Below are positions 1-11,608 of a DNA stretch of 64,000 nt, piece by piece. A program made the position numbers and the translations under genes. Positions within the stretch are counted from its first letter, which is position 1, and every line of letters starts with the position of its first letter. The DNA is from Adineta vaga (taxonomy: Eukaryota > Rotifera), in NCBI GenBank assembly GCA_021613535.1, contig CP075497.1:6882001-6946000 (forward strand), read 5' to 3'. The notes below the pieces were generated by a model that saw only the letters and a program-made list of their open reading frames with translations, was not told the DNA's origin and made no database searches.

Positions 1-360
1 TGTTGATAAATATTGATCAATCGCAGCAAAACAAGTTGCTGAAAATGTTATAAGTGTTAATGTATGGGCAACCAATGGTCTTAGTTTACACCAAACAACG
101 GACATTCGTGTTACATCTGTTAGAAATGCGACCTCTAGAAGACGAAATGGTAATGCTACAAGTAATAAACAACAATCAGTGATTGTTTGAGCAAGAAGAA
201 AAAAAACACATTGATTTCGTCGAAATACTTTATAACATGTAAGAACAAGAATATTAATAATATTTCCAATAACACCCAAGATTAAAATAAGAAAATAACC
301 ATAGATTGCAAATTCTTTTGCGATAAATAATATTGATGTTGCAATTTCTGATGAAGACAT
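1..360 (-). CDS. Rhodopsin-family GPCR, 5' part only (runs off window)
   Basis: The minus strand is open from an ATG at 360 to the window edge, 120 codons without a stop. The translation has the class A GPCR start: a first membrane helix with GNIINILV, an intracellular turn (KVFRRNQC), a second helix ending LPFRLLE, a tryptophan-cysteine pair at the head of helix 3 (VVWCKLRPLV), then helix 3 ending FAAIDQYLST, where DQY stands for DRY. The gene at 2591-3667 shares this architecture (GNICNMIV, KVFRQNQ, FAAIDQYLSTHY), so the two are same-strand paralogs. The ligand is unknown. The family resembles the large neuropeptide/orphan-like GPCR sets of rotifers. The rest lies left of position 1. Confidence 0.85.
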   Translation of the reverse strand, partial: MSSSEIATSILFIAKEFAIYGYFLILILGVIGNIINILVLTCYKVFRRNQCVFFLLAQTITDCCLLLVALPFRLLEVAFLTDVTRMSVVWCKLRPLVAHTLTLITFSATCFAAIDQYLST

Positions 361-2590
361 TATGACAACAAATGTGATGTGAAATCTAATTAAATGAAAA
401 TTTAAAAAAAACAAGACAAGGAACTAGTAGAATATAGTTATTATTAGAATGTATGCACATAACTCGACACTCTTTTCTAGTCAGTTTGATATTTTTCTGT
501 TGATGATTTATGTTTTATTATCTTTAGAATAAATTAATTATGTTGAAACGATCCGCTTATGCAACTTATATACTCGTTAGCCGAGTTAGTTTTAATGACA
601 GAAGTTCAGTAGTTGGTATAATCGTTATGTCGTAAAGATGCTAATAAAAAACAAGAAGTGCAGTCATGTTGAAGTTTATCTATGCTATAATTAATGAAGA
701 AAATAAAACAATATGACGTTTTGATATTTAATTGAAAATGTTCATCGAATCGATATTATCAAACTTGAAATGGCAGTGAACTCATCTGTTACTGATAGGA
801 CTAGATGTTAATCTGGTGATTAAATATTTATGGTACTTATCTATCAAATCAGATATTTAAGATGATATTCTGGGAAACGAATCCTATCCCTCTAAATTTT
901 CAGGGGAGAAGCACTTACGTAGCTGAAAGATCTGTATCATTGTATCTAGAGGATATTATTAAAAAACGTACTAATTTTCTATTGTATTTTAAACGTTTTT
1001 TCAGCTAGTATTAAGAAATATATCTTTTTCAAGCGATTTTTCTTGGTGTCTCATCTTAAACAACATGACTATGATAAACTGTTATGCGATCTTTTCTTAT
1101 TAAAAAAACGAGACCGTTTCTATCTTCTTACATCTTAGTGATGGAAAACGTGGACTCGCACTTTGATATATCCAGTGATTGCGAGAAGGATTTGATCTGC
1201 AGGCTACAAAAGTGATGGTGCAGATGGTTTACTTTATCATAAAAGAAAATTAAAAAATGATGGAATTTATAAGAGAATCAGCAAAAAGAGCATTTTTATT
1301 TAAATAGTGAACAGAACTCTAAATAAGGGAGAAAAATATAATTTTAACATTTAATCACCTGGTTTAAGGCAAAAATATGTTCATATCCACATATAAATAG
1401 GTGTTAATAATTCATGGTGTATGCTATATCATTCTAGGCAGATGCAGTGTAGATTTTTGCAACTTGCACTTTTATGGAGCGCTTTCAGTTGTCCCTAAAA
1501 TATCTTGGCACAACAAAACATCTATTGGTGAACATCTCTACATTATGATCAACCTGTCACACTGAGCGAATTTCGCTGGTTTTGACTCCCTTTTATATGA
1601 TCCCGTCGAGATTCTGAAAATGAACGCTTTTCCGGTCTCGACTGTGTAAATGAACTTCTCTAATGTGAACGAGTTTATTCGGCGTCGACTATTCATTAAA
1701 CATTATCATGCACATAATCGTTTTTTTTAATAAGATCAAATAGAAAGAAATTTTTGCTCGTAAGAATATGACTTTATTCCTATTCATTAATTCTAGTCAT
1801 TTGTCATTGACGAAATATAATCATATCTTCACAATTATAATCAGTATGAAAGAGAAAATGAATGTAATTAATAAAGAAGAATATAATTTCTCATAGTGAA
1901 GTGGGACAGTAAATTTAAAGTATTTTTTTTAATTGTATCTATTGTCTCAAGCGAGAATATAGATACACATATTGTTCCAAAACTAATTTAAATGACGAGC
2001 CAGACCCCAAACCTTGAGATCTGATATAAACATACGAATATCGAATAAGTCAGTTTTTAATACTCTTATATATATATATAATATTTAAGCTTAATGATTC
2101 AATATTGATACTGCACGAAAAAGATTTTGTTTGGAAGCATTGCAGTTTTTCATAATTGCATAAGAATTCAATTCGTATGTGTATATTAGAGACATTTTAT
2201 ACGGTATTTTTGCAAATAATTGGATACATCAAAGAATATAACTGTAGTAATTTCGTAAATACAGAAATTCATAAAACCTTCCTCTCTACGACCACTTTAT
2301 TAACATCAACAAATCAGAAAATACGGTGAGTTGAAGAGGCTGTGATTCGTAGACAGATGAAATCAGTTTATTTATCCTTGCCTTCCACATCAAAAGTAAC
2401 GTATTGAGACATGCATCAAACAAGATACCTTCAGATGCGATAGTTCTACTTTTTAAGTAAATCTATTAGTCCATTGAATAGATCAAGAGGATACAGATTG
2501 TGAAAAGCCTTTTTTTGCATGTAGTTACCATTTAGTTACGAAGAGAGTTATAAATTTTGAGATAATACTTTCATAAAGTTTATAATTGTG
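361..2590. other. Gene-free spacer between two GPCR genes
   Basis: No coding region was supported on either strand. It is AT-rich with a short TA run near 2070-2085. About 1440-1700 is less AT-rich and holds two short inverted repeats, reported as a finding. The last few hundred bases may hold the 3' UTR of the GPCR at 2591-3667. Confidence 0.5.
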
Positions 2591-3667
2591 TCAATCGATA
2601 TCCAAGTCTGTGCCATTATGAGTAGGTACTACTCGATTTTCACGATGAAACATTTGAGAACAGCAAATAATATGAAGTATTTTCTTGACCATAGTTTTTA
2701 TAAAGACACGTTTGACTTGTTGTCGAAAACGTTTTGAAACGGCTAGAAAAACATAGAAGGTACCCTGTAAGTAATAAATCACATATGAATATAGAATCAA
2801 AAATAAATGATAATAATGTACACTTACTGACAAATTTATATAGTATAAAGAATAAGTAATGGTCGATATCAATTGGTCAATAGCTAGACGGACAGTATCA
2901 TTGGGATTAATTGATCGATTCAATAGATAGATACGACTAAGAACGAAAGGTAGAGTCGTAGGAACTAAAAATGCGACTTTTGATAAAATTATTGTCGTTA
3001 ATTGTCGATCTAATCGTCGTCGAACTATTGGTATTTGACGTCGAATAATTCGGCGAACATTAAAATAAGCGAGTATTGCCGAAAGTGCCGATACTGTAAT
3101 TGGTAATATTCCACTGAGCACACAAAAATGAACATATGAATAATAACGTAAAAACCCATCATCATATATTCCACAACCAGATGACGGTTTGATTTCAAAA
3201 AAGATCAAAAATGGAATAGCATGTAAAGTCCAAATGCAGATAGCACAATAAACTAAACGATGAGCTAATTTCAAAGTACTTACTTGTCTTAACCAAGGAT
3301 TGTAATGAGTTGACAAATATTGATCAATAGCTGCAAAACATATCGATGAAAACGACATCAATGAAAATGCAGGTACAATTGCTTGTCGAATTTTACACCA
3401 TGCAAGTGATAATAGCATCACATCATAACCATAACCATATTCAGCAATACGTAATGGTAATACAATAATTATTAGAAAGAAATCAGCAATCGATAAAACA
3501 ATCAGATAGAATGCCAATTGATTTTGTCGGAAAACTTTTTCACCGTGAAAAACAATCATATTGCAAATGTTACCAATTATACCAAAGATTATAATGATGA
3601 TATATACTGAAATCGTGTATTTTTTAGATATAATAATAATTTGTTCGGCTACAGTTAATGATTCCAT
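2591..3667 (-). CDS. Rhodopsin-family GPCR with one probable in-frame intron
   Basis: Seven-helix receptor of class A type. Helix 1 carries GNICNMIVF, helix 3 follows LAWCKIRQ and ends with AIDQYLSTHYNPW (DQY for DRY). A long third loop, rich in arginine, reads RRIIRRQIPIVRRRLDRQL. The C-terminal region contains GTFYVFLAVSKRFRQQ. Reading straight through gives 358 aa. However, 2765-2827 on the minus strand begins GTAAGTG and ends TTACTTACAG, is 63 nt (a multiple of three), and encodes extra residues between helix 7 INLS and GTFYVF, so it is most likely a spliced intron and the protein is 337 aa. It is a paralog of the partial gene at 1-360 and of the pseudogene at 42695-43605. The ligand is unknown. 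Confidence 0.88.
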   Translation of the reverse strand: MESLTVAEQIIIISKKYTISVYIIIIIFGIIGNICNMIVFHGEKVFRQNQLAFYLIVLSIADFFLIIIVLPLRIAEYGYGYDVMLLSLAWCKIRQAIVPAFSLMSFSSICFAAIDQYLSTHYNPWLRQVSTLKLAHRLVYCAICIWTLHAIPFLIFFEIKPSSGCGIYDDGFLRYYSYVHFCVLSGILPITVSALSAILAYFNVRRIIRRQIPIVRRRLDRQLTTIILSKVAFLVPTTLPFVLSRIYLLNRSINPNDTVRLAIDQLISTITYSLYYINLSVSVHYYHLFLILYSYVIYYLQGTFYVFLAVSKRFRQQVKRVFIKTMVKKILHIICCSQMFHRENRVVPTHNGTDLDID

Positions 3668-4420
3668 TTGTATTGTAAATATTTTAATATATGAAAAGTT
3701 TTATGAAACAAACAAACAAACGATCTATTTAGAGATCCAAATACAACATATGCAATAATCAAAGTAATTATAAAGAACTTGGATAAAAATCATGAAGATG
3801 AATATAGAAAATAATCTTTTCTCTTACAATCACTAGTGGGTGTGGACTTTGTTACTATCCGAAGATAGTTCTGCAGTCATCATTTACCTAATAGTATTTT
3901 TCTGCTTTTTACAAGAATCTGACAGGAATAAAAGAAGATATTTTAATAAGATCTCTCAATTCAGTATAAAAAGAACAGGATGTTTCCGTTCTTTTACATA
4001 TTAATCACAGTCTGATGATATATACGCAGCAACATCTAGATTTTTAATTATTCATCATCGACATTTTCTTCTTTGTCTCATCATATGATGATACTTCAAT
4101 TTTGAAATTTTACGTCAGTCGGTTTTTGTCAGTTTCTGATAGATGCTATAGAAAATGTTTAATTACAGCGTAAAAATTTTGTATTATCTCGACAAAGATA
4201 TATTTCATAAATGATTCAAATTCAAACATGAAAGTTTAACTAAGCGTTCAAAATAATAAATCTTTCTCTTATCTATATATGAATTCAAATATATTCTTTT
4301 AGTCAAAATTATTAGACTAAAAACATTGCTTTAATTGAAATATACTTTTATTATTAATCAAATTAAAAAACAGTACATCGATTATTATGTTGCATTGTAA
4401 GTTTTTTTTTTCTATACATA
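3668..4420. other. Spacer between GPCR and F-box genes
   Basis: AT-rich with no supported gene. It must hold the 5' region of the GPCR and the 3' end of the F-box transcript. No regulatory element was recognised with confidence. Confidence 0.4.
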
Positions 4421-6409
4421 TCACGATGAAATGTGTATACGATTATCTTCATCACTGAATTCTACTTGTACTTTGCTGTTTAATACATTTAATAATTTGT
4501 ATTCATTAAACCATGAAAGAAATCGTTGTTGATCGACACATGAATTGGTGTCATGAAATGTAATATGCAGATCTAACAGATGTGCAAGTTTTCGAAGACA
4601 ATAGGTAAGAAAAATATAAATATTTTGAGTATCTTTTAATTCCAAATAAAGATAACGTATATTTGGAAAATACTTTGCCATTTGACGAAGAATATATGTT
4701 GGATTACAAGGAACATTTGCAGTACAATCAATTGTTAAACTTGTAATACGAGTTAAAACTGTTGAAATTTGAAGTAAACAATCCGATACTCGAAGACTTT
4801 GAACATTGGGTAGAAGATTTAATAATTTTGAAACTGAAAAGAAAAGAATAAAACGATCGTTTTGATGTTTTAAACATATTTACGAAAATTTATGGGATAA
4901 ATCAGATTGTATAGATAGATGCGTTTAATATTTGTAAGTATTGTTGATGGAAATAATTTTTGCAGATCAGTTAATATCGTATCTGCATCATGTGATCTTG
5001 AATCAGTTAATTCCGATGAAAATGATAATGATTTTAGATTTGTATAGATACGATTGGGTAAAACATTAGTCAATAATGAATTAGAATGTAAAGTAAAATG
5101 AAGTTCATAGACTTTTTTATAATCCATTTTTTTCTCTTCATTACATCTAAAAGAATTAACATGTAGTTGAATAAGATCCGATTTTTCTTACTTTAGATTC
5201 GAAGCATTGAAAATATCTTGTGTAGAATATGTTTGTACTCCATATAAATATGTACGTACACTATCTTTCGGAGTTGGTAATGTATATAACATGATATGTC
5301 GTTTGGATATGGATTCACTAAAGTATTCTATAACAACTGGCCATTGATGCCAGAAGAAAGTAGCGAATGATTGAATCATTTTCTCTAGATCGATTTGTGT
5401 ACGTATTGGTACATGAGTTTCATTGATAAATAAAGAGAATTGTTTTAATTCTGGAAGAGAATTAGTAATAACACATTCCCAATTTGTTCCATTTGAATAA
5501 TCTTCGATAAGAAGAGATGAAAAGGATAATTTGACAAGTTTAGGTAACTGTCGAAGAAGAATTTTGATTTCAAAAAAAGGTGTATGAGTAACATGTAATG
5601 TAAAATTTGTTAAGTATGGAATAGAATTAGTTAAACCATTGTATAAAGTATAATCAAAATTTTCTTCATTTAATGAAAATAGATTTGGTCGATTATAACA
5701 CATTATATTCAATGTTCGAATATTTGGTAAACGACGAAGTAATGGTCCTAAATGTTGCATATAACATCCATTTAATGTTAGATGAGTTATCGATATACTT
5801 GTATCTATGAACGAAAAAGATATGTACTCTAATTTACAAAAAAAGAAAGTTTGATTTACCGATATTATCATCGAAAATGATTGAATCATGTAGAGCAAGA
5901 TAGAGTCGTTTAAGTGTTTTTATTTGGAAAAGAATTTTTAATAATTTATCAGTATAATTAGCTGTTTGACGTGCTCGTCCAATGGAAGTTACATGAAGAT
6001 ATTCAAGATTATTTACATAATTTAAAACTTGATAAAGACTGCTCATAATTGGATCCCATAGAATTAAACATTTTAAACGATTGAAAATTTCTTTTCTTGT
6101 TTCAAATTTAACTTCTAAATCTTCTTGATTACTAACAAAATGATTCATACGTTTATATGTATCCGATAATCGTAAAGTATGAATCTGTTCCCGTGCATTA
6201 TATAATACTGATTGATAATAAACATCAAGTAAATATTTAGGTAACGCATTACCTAGATCAATATTCAGTAATTGATGATAGATCAATATATTTAAACGTT
6301 GATTTAAATTAAATAAAGAAATGAATAAATCTCGTGGACGACAATAGGTAAGTATATCAAGAAGAAGTTCATTGGGTAAATGTTCAAATTTTGATATTAT
6401 TTTTGTCAT
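4421..6409 (-). CDS. F-box protein with leucine-rich-like repeats, four exons
   Basis: The N-terminus is an F-box-like domain (residues about 8-50: FEHLPNELLLDILTYCRPRD followed by a hydrophobic helix), which in this family binds SKP1 of an SCF ubiquitin ligase. The remainder has repeated leucine-rich strands (for example LPNIRTLNI, LPKLVKLSF, FPNIRYLYLEL), a probable substrate-binding surface. Exons on the minus strand are 6409-5860, 5828-5192, 5146-4884 and 4833-4421. They total 1863 nt, 621 codons with the stop, in one frame. Introns are 31 nt (5829-5859), 45 nt (5147-5191) and 50 nt (4834-4883). All have GT and AG ends and each is needed to keep frame. The 31-nt intron is exceptionally short. 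F-box/LRR-like genes of this style are numerous in bdelloids. The target is unknown. Confidence 0.85.
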
Positions 6410-7519
6410 GAAGGAGTTTCTATCTAAAATGAAATTACATAATATCTAATATTTAACATGTGAATTATTTCCATAGTTTACAATAAAAGCGAATTTTATA
6501 AGTCAGATTCAATTATCTTATTTTTGAAAAAAATATTCTCTCATAGTACTACTACTGATAACTATTTCTAATCCATATTTGAATCATTGACTCAACTTAT
6601 CCTTAGACTTAAATGACATACGATTCGCTTAAGTGTACTGGCAAGTTTAAGAATCTTTCGACTAATTAACTAAATCTATTATGCATTAATAAGATTTCTA
6701 AGTTTGAGGATCAATATCAATCGATATTATTAAAACTTTTCAGATATTTCATTGACAATCAATGATAGAAAATATATCATTCTATATGGAAGCCTTGAAA
6801 ATATTTGCGAATAACCGATATACAATATTGTATTACTTACGCTTGTTTGAATTTGTGAATAGCGAATAAAAGAAGTAATTGCATCCGAGTTTTAGCCAGT
6901 CCGTACTGAATATTGCATAATCGTACTGTTTGTTTCGAACATAGTGCAAATACTTAACTAAAATAAAGTAGTAATATTTATTCTAATTTCAAAATATCTT
7001 TTCTGTTGAGTATAATTTACAAATCTAACTGATCTTGTAATAGAAGAATTGTCAATGATTTTTATTTAATGACCTTGATTGACAAATACTCATGAATTTC
7101 TTCAAACGATACAGTTCACTAGAAGAAAAACGAACTGTTCCTGTTCCCATTTTTTTTTCTTGTTCTTCAATATTGATAGGTTACTTTTTCTGACGGCAAA
7201 AATTGTTTTATCCATTACACGAAAGAGGCCGTACGTTGTCATAAATAGTTCTTACACGTTTTAATGTAAAATATATGACACTTTTTTAAATAGATAAGTT
7301 GTATCCAGTATTCACATGTACTAACAATTAAAAAGATGTTCATTTGAACGAAAATAATAGGCTATTACCTTCACATCGATACGACTTCTCCTATGATTTA
7401 CAAATGGCAGCTTCATAGAGAATGTCTCTTCAGTATCAGCCACCATTCATATTATTTATTTTACAACAAAAAGCATCTGACATTTGAAACAAAACAAAAC
7501 AATTATTGTGAAAATTATA
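6410..7519. other. Spacer between F-box gene and Argonaute B
   Basis: No supported gene. Short open frames here have no recognisable motif. A 14-nt GC-rich string at 7219-7232 recurs at 15785-15798 on the far side of the Argonaute pair. The 3' UTR of Argonaute B should begin just left of 7520. Confidence 0.4.
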
Positions 7520-10500
7520 CTATAGGAAGTATGGGCAATCTGGTGCTAATTTCGAACTTAGCACAATCCGTTCACTTCGTATAGAACTCTCTACATCAGT
7601 ATTTTGATTCACCGGTAGTCTTGGTCCTGATGCAACAGATTCACTACAACAGAAAATAAATATTTCTTTTTCACAAAACAAAACTACTTACGTGTCCGAT
7701 TGATCGTCACTTTTTATATACAGAGTAGCACGAATGGCTAACAAATCAGCATATTTCACTGGTGCTGGAATCGACACTGACCGAGTACATCGAGCATATG
7801 TGTAACACAATGCATAAGTTAACATTTGCACTTCATTCGGTTTCAACTTATTATCATCATACAGTACATAATAATGTGTTGGTCGACTTGTACCCTAGGA
7901 AAGTATCAAATATGTCACGGTTGATAATCAAAACAAACCACTTACAAGTGCACCAAAATGACTGTTGAGATAGAAATCATATTTGGTCACATTAGTAATG
8001 TCATGTGAATCAACAACAGTACCAGCTGGAACGTTCTTTTCTGAATTAGTTGGAAATATTCTTGTATGATGTCGTTTGCTGACAACAATGTATGTGAGAT
8101 ATGGTCGATAAACAGGTGATAGTTCAATACAAGCTTCTCGTATTCCTGTGAGTTCGTATTCGAAAACTGAATCGAATTCACTTTCCGAGATACCATCACG
8201 ATAGAAGACAATTGCAGTCGGTGGATATCCACGATGTTGCACGTATTGTGTGATGAGAGATTTCATGATTTGTTTGAGATCGACAATGAGTTCTCGACTT
8301 TCTTCTCGTGTATCGGGTGGTCGATATTGTTGATAAACTTCTTTGAAATATCGATTAGGAATATCATCTGCTGATGCGACAACAGCAACGATAGATGGTT
8401 GAGTGATAGCACCAGGAGCAGCATGACTAAGATCGGCACCGACATACATGACACGATGACCTTTGGAGAAGAATCGTTCCACTGTAGAACTAGAAGAATC
8501 GTTTGTGTATTAGGACAATTGCTTATTTAGCTTTTAAGCATAGAAAGAAACGCTTACTGTATTTTAATCAAATGATTGATTCCATTAAGTTTTGTGTTTA
8601 TTTTCAATAAGATGTTATTCAGTGTCGAATAATCTATCCTTCCGATATTTTTATTATGACGACCTACGATAGTTTCAATACGTATCATTTGTGTAATTAT
8701 TCCAAAGCCAAATTCTAACTCACACTATGAAATAAATACAGAAATATTATAAACATCATCATCATTGTGCGTCTTACCAATTTCTTTATGCTGTTATAAA
8801 TCCATGTTCTTTCTATATTTTGATCAGGTAAAATGACGAGAAAAAAAGTACAATCAGTATTTGCTATCATCATATCCTTTAAGATACTGACAATTTTCTG
8901 GTTTGAGTTATTATCCGTTTTCTGCTCGATATATATAACAGGAGGTGTGCATTTGACACCTCGCTCTTCTGCTACCATACTTAATTGATCATAGAACTCT
9001 TTACAATCATCTTGATTCATATCTGACAAATTAATCATTGCCCAAATCTTAGGAAAATCTGCTGCTTTAAAAAACTTGGTAGTTTTCAAATCCCAATGAC
9101 CCGGATTTCGCATTCCTTTCGATGTCACTCGATAATTATCAGTATAGAGAATTTCTGGCATTGGCAACACACGCGCTGGTACTGTCAACATTTTCACGTC
9201 AACATTCAGCTTCCATGCAGCAACAAAGGGATCTTCTTCGAAACGTTGTTTTCCACGATCATGACGAATGATTTCGATCATTTTTCGATGTGAAGATGGT
9301 GAAATTGTTGAGCAACGACACATAAGAGCTCTTTGTTCGTCTGTAATTTTTTTTATTCGCACTGGTTCAACATCAACCAGTTCCATCGGTATGAATGATC
9401 CATTGCGCATCTCCAATGTAGGTAAGGATGGATATCTAAATTGTTTAATATCAACATTAAATTATCAAATTCACTTTCTGCTTATACGCACTTCAATGAC
9501 ACACAATATTCTTCTCTGTAATATTCTTCTATTGTGGTCAAGCGCTTATGAGACTTCCACTGGAACTGTTGGCTACATGCAGGTAAACCAAGTTTCACTA
9601 TTTCATAGATTATTGGTTTATCTGCATTTTGTGATCGAACACGCAAATCTATTATCGAACATTATTTCACGCATCTATTTAAAAATATTTCACTTACGTT
9701 TACAGTGCTTCAGAAGAAAATCAGCGTCATTTCGATAGTTTCGATTGTGCACATCGAGATATTGAAGAACATCGTCTCCATCTGCTTTTGAAGCGTTTCG
9801 TTGTTGACCATATTTTCGTTTTCCACTTGGACTATGCAACATCACTTCACAAACAAACTCTATAAACGGCTGTTTCTTCATGAACACTGTATGTTTTACT
9901 ACAACGACAAACAACAAAACTATCATCCTGTTCCACAATACATTCGTCATCTAGACACTCACCATCCAAGTTCATCAACAATTGATGTTTTCCTTTCGAA
10001 AACACTAGACATGAATAGAACCCACGCCACATTGCTTTTCCCAATCCAAGATCCCATTCACTTTGTCTTCCATCGGCACTCGATGCAAAAAACGATCGAT
10101 TGTAGATGAATGCTGCATTCGATGAACAGTACTCATGCAGTGCAATTGACAATACCTGTTTCACCTGTTGAAGATCTTCCATTCTGTCATTAGTCAACGA
10201 TGCTGGGTCGAAGAGTTCATTGAGATTTGCGATGAGTGAGAGATCGACAGGTGATCCGACTCGTTGAACGATCACTTTGTGTGGTTCTGGCGATTGGAAC
10301 GATTGAGACCACTGATGATTTGTGCAGGTGTCTAAATGTATGAACGTGAGAATAAGAGAGGGATGATGAATGATGTGTGTTACATTTTCATCGATTTCAG
10401 GTAGTAGTTGATCGAATGAGAGTACTGTGGATTGATTATCGAAGACAATTTTGTGTGGATCAATTTCTGGATGTTTTTGACAGAGCACATGAAGCCATGA

Positions 10501-11047
10501 GTTGTAGAAGAGACTAGAATGTAATGATAAGTAGAGATAGTAAGAAGCAAAAAGATGGCTGGTGTTACCGTCGTCGATCTCGATGAATTTCGAAATCTTT
10601 CTTGTTTCGAATCTGAATGTGATATTGATAGACGAGACCTTTTCGTGGAAACTGCAAGATGGGAAAATAATTGACGAAAACTCTGTATTGTTCTCCGAGA
10701 TCACCAAGTTGATCGGGTTTTGTTGGTCGCTGGTAAGTGTTGAATTGTTCTTTGGACAGCTCGGTGACAGTCCAAAATGGATCAGGTGGTGGATTAATTC
10801 GTTTGGTAAGAGTACCGCGACCGCGACCCCGACCAATTGGTATAGGATCTGGAGTTGTTTGTGTCGAACGGTCATCACTGGATGCTGTAGAAACACCTGA
10901 ATCTGATCGATTAGCAGTTTCTGAAGAAGGAATAGAAGAGAGTGATGATGTTCTGGGTGTAGGAGATATTGAGATAGATGCATAATCATTGTGATATTTA
11001 TTGGTTTGAGCTCGGCCTCGGCCACGTGGTCGGCTTGTTTCTGACAT
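7520..11047 (-). CDS. Argonaute (copy B), ten exons with a 1-nt frame break in exon 3
   Basis: Small-RNA-guided slicer of the Argonaute family: RG-rich N-terminal tail, N domain, PAZ, MID and PIWI. Exons on the minus strand: 11047-10569, 10513-10384, 10331-9963, 9898-9698, 9648-9492, 9435-8778, 8724-8558, 8489-7946, 7894-7692, 7643-7520. Slicer residues of the DEDH tetrad are present: Asp in YVGADLSHA, Glu in ESRELIVDL, Asp in FYRDGISE, His in SRPTHYYVL. Compared with copy A, exon 3 lacks one base near 10285-10291 (CGCCAGAACC against CGACATGAACC). The ten exons therefore sum to 3032 nt, one short of a multiple of three, and normal splicing reaches TGA soon after. An AG ending at 10312 used as acceptor, or retention of the 52-nt intron at 10332-10383, would each restore frame. 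It may be a recent pseudogene, an alternatively spliced gene or a sequence error. Confidence 0.85.
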
Positions 11048-11608
11048 TATCTAAAAAAATAATAAATCAGTAAGCTTGAGAAAAGTATCTAGATCAAAAT
11101 ATTTATAGAGTCATTAGCTGGGTAATTTCTCACACGGGGAAAAGCAATTTGGAAGGAAAAATGAATCATCTATCGCTGATAGATTGTTTCGAAATTTTTT
11201 ATTCTTTGACGAAATGAATCAATAAATGGGATGTGATGTTAACAAGGCGTTTGTGACTGTATAGGTGCGAATCAGAATAAAGTGGAGAACTTATGTTTCT
11301 TAGAGTTCAATTATGATCTGAAATTATTGTATAATACAGAACTCTTATTTGCGTTTTAACGACTGTTTATAGACATCTGATTCTGGTCTACATTAATATG
11401 TTTTTCAATATCAAGACAGCTTGCTACCAATGTTTTCACTAAAATCAAGATTACATTTCCATGTCAAAGAAAAAAAAATCTGTTTTTATCAGCATTCTTT
11501 TTATATCAAATTCTCATTTTACAAAAAAAATTTGAAAAAGTCAAGAACTGTAGGTTGACAAGTATATAAAAACAAGAACATTCAAACAAAAAGAAAATAT
11601 AACGGTGT
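11048..11608. other. Spacer between the two Argonaute genes
   Basis: About 560 bases with no supported gene. It must contain the promoter of copy B and the 3' end of copy A. Homology between the copies stops close to the stop codons, so the duplication does not visibly extend into this spacer. Confidence 0.4.

Noticed and set aside
9801-10109. Plus-strand frames inside both Argonaute genes (102 codons, repeated at 14289-14597)
   Set aside because: Antisense shadows; identical in both copies because the Argonaute exons are.
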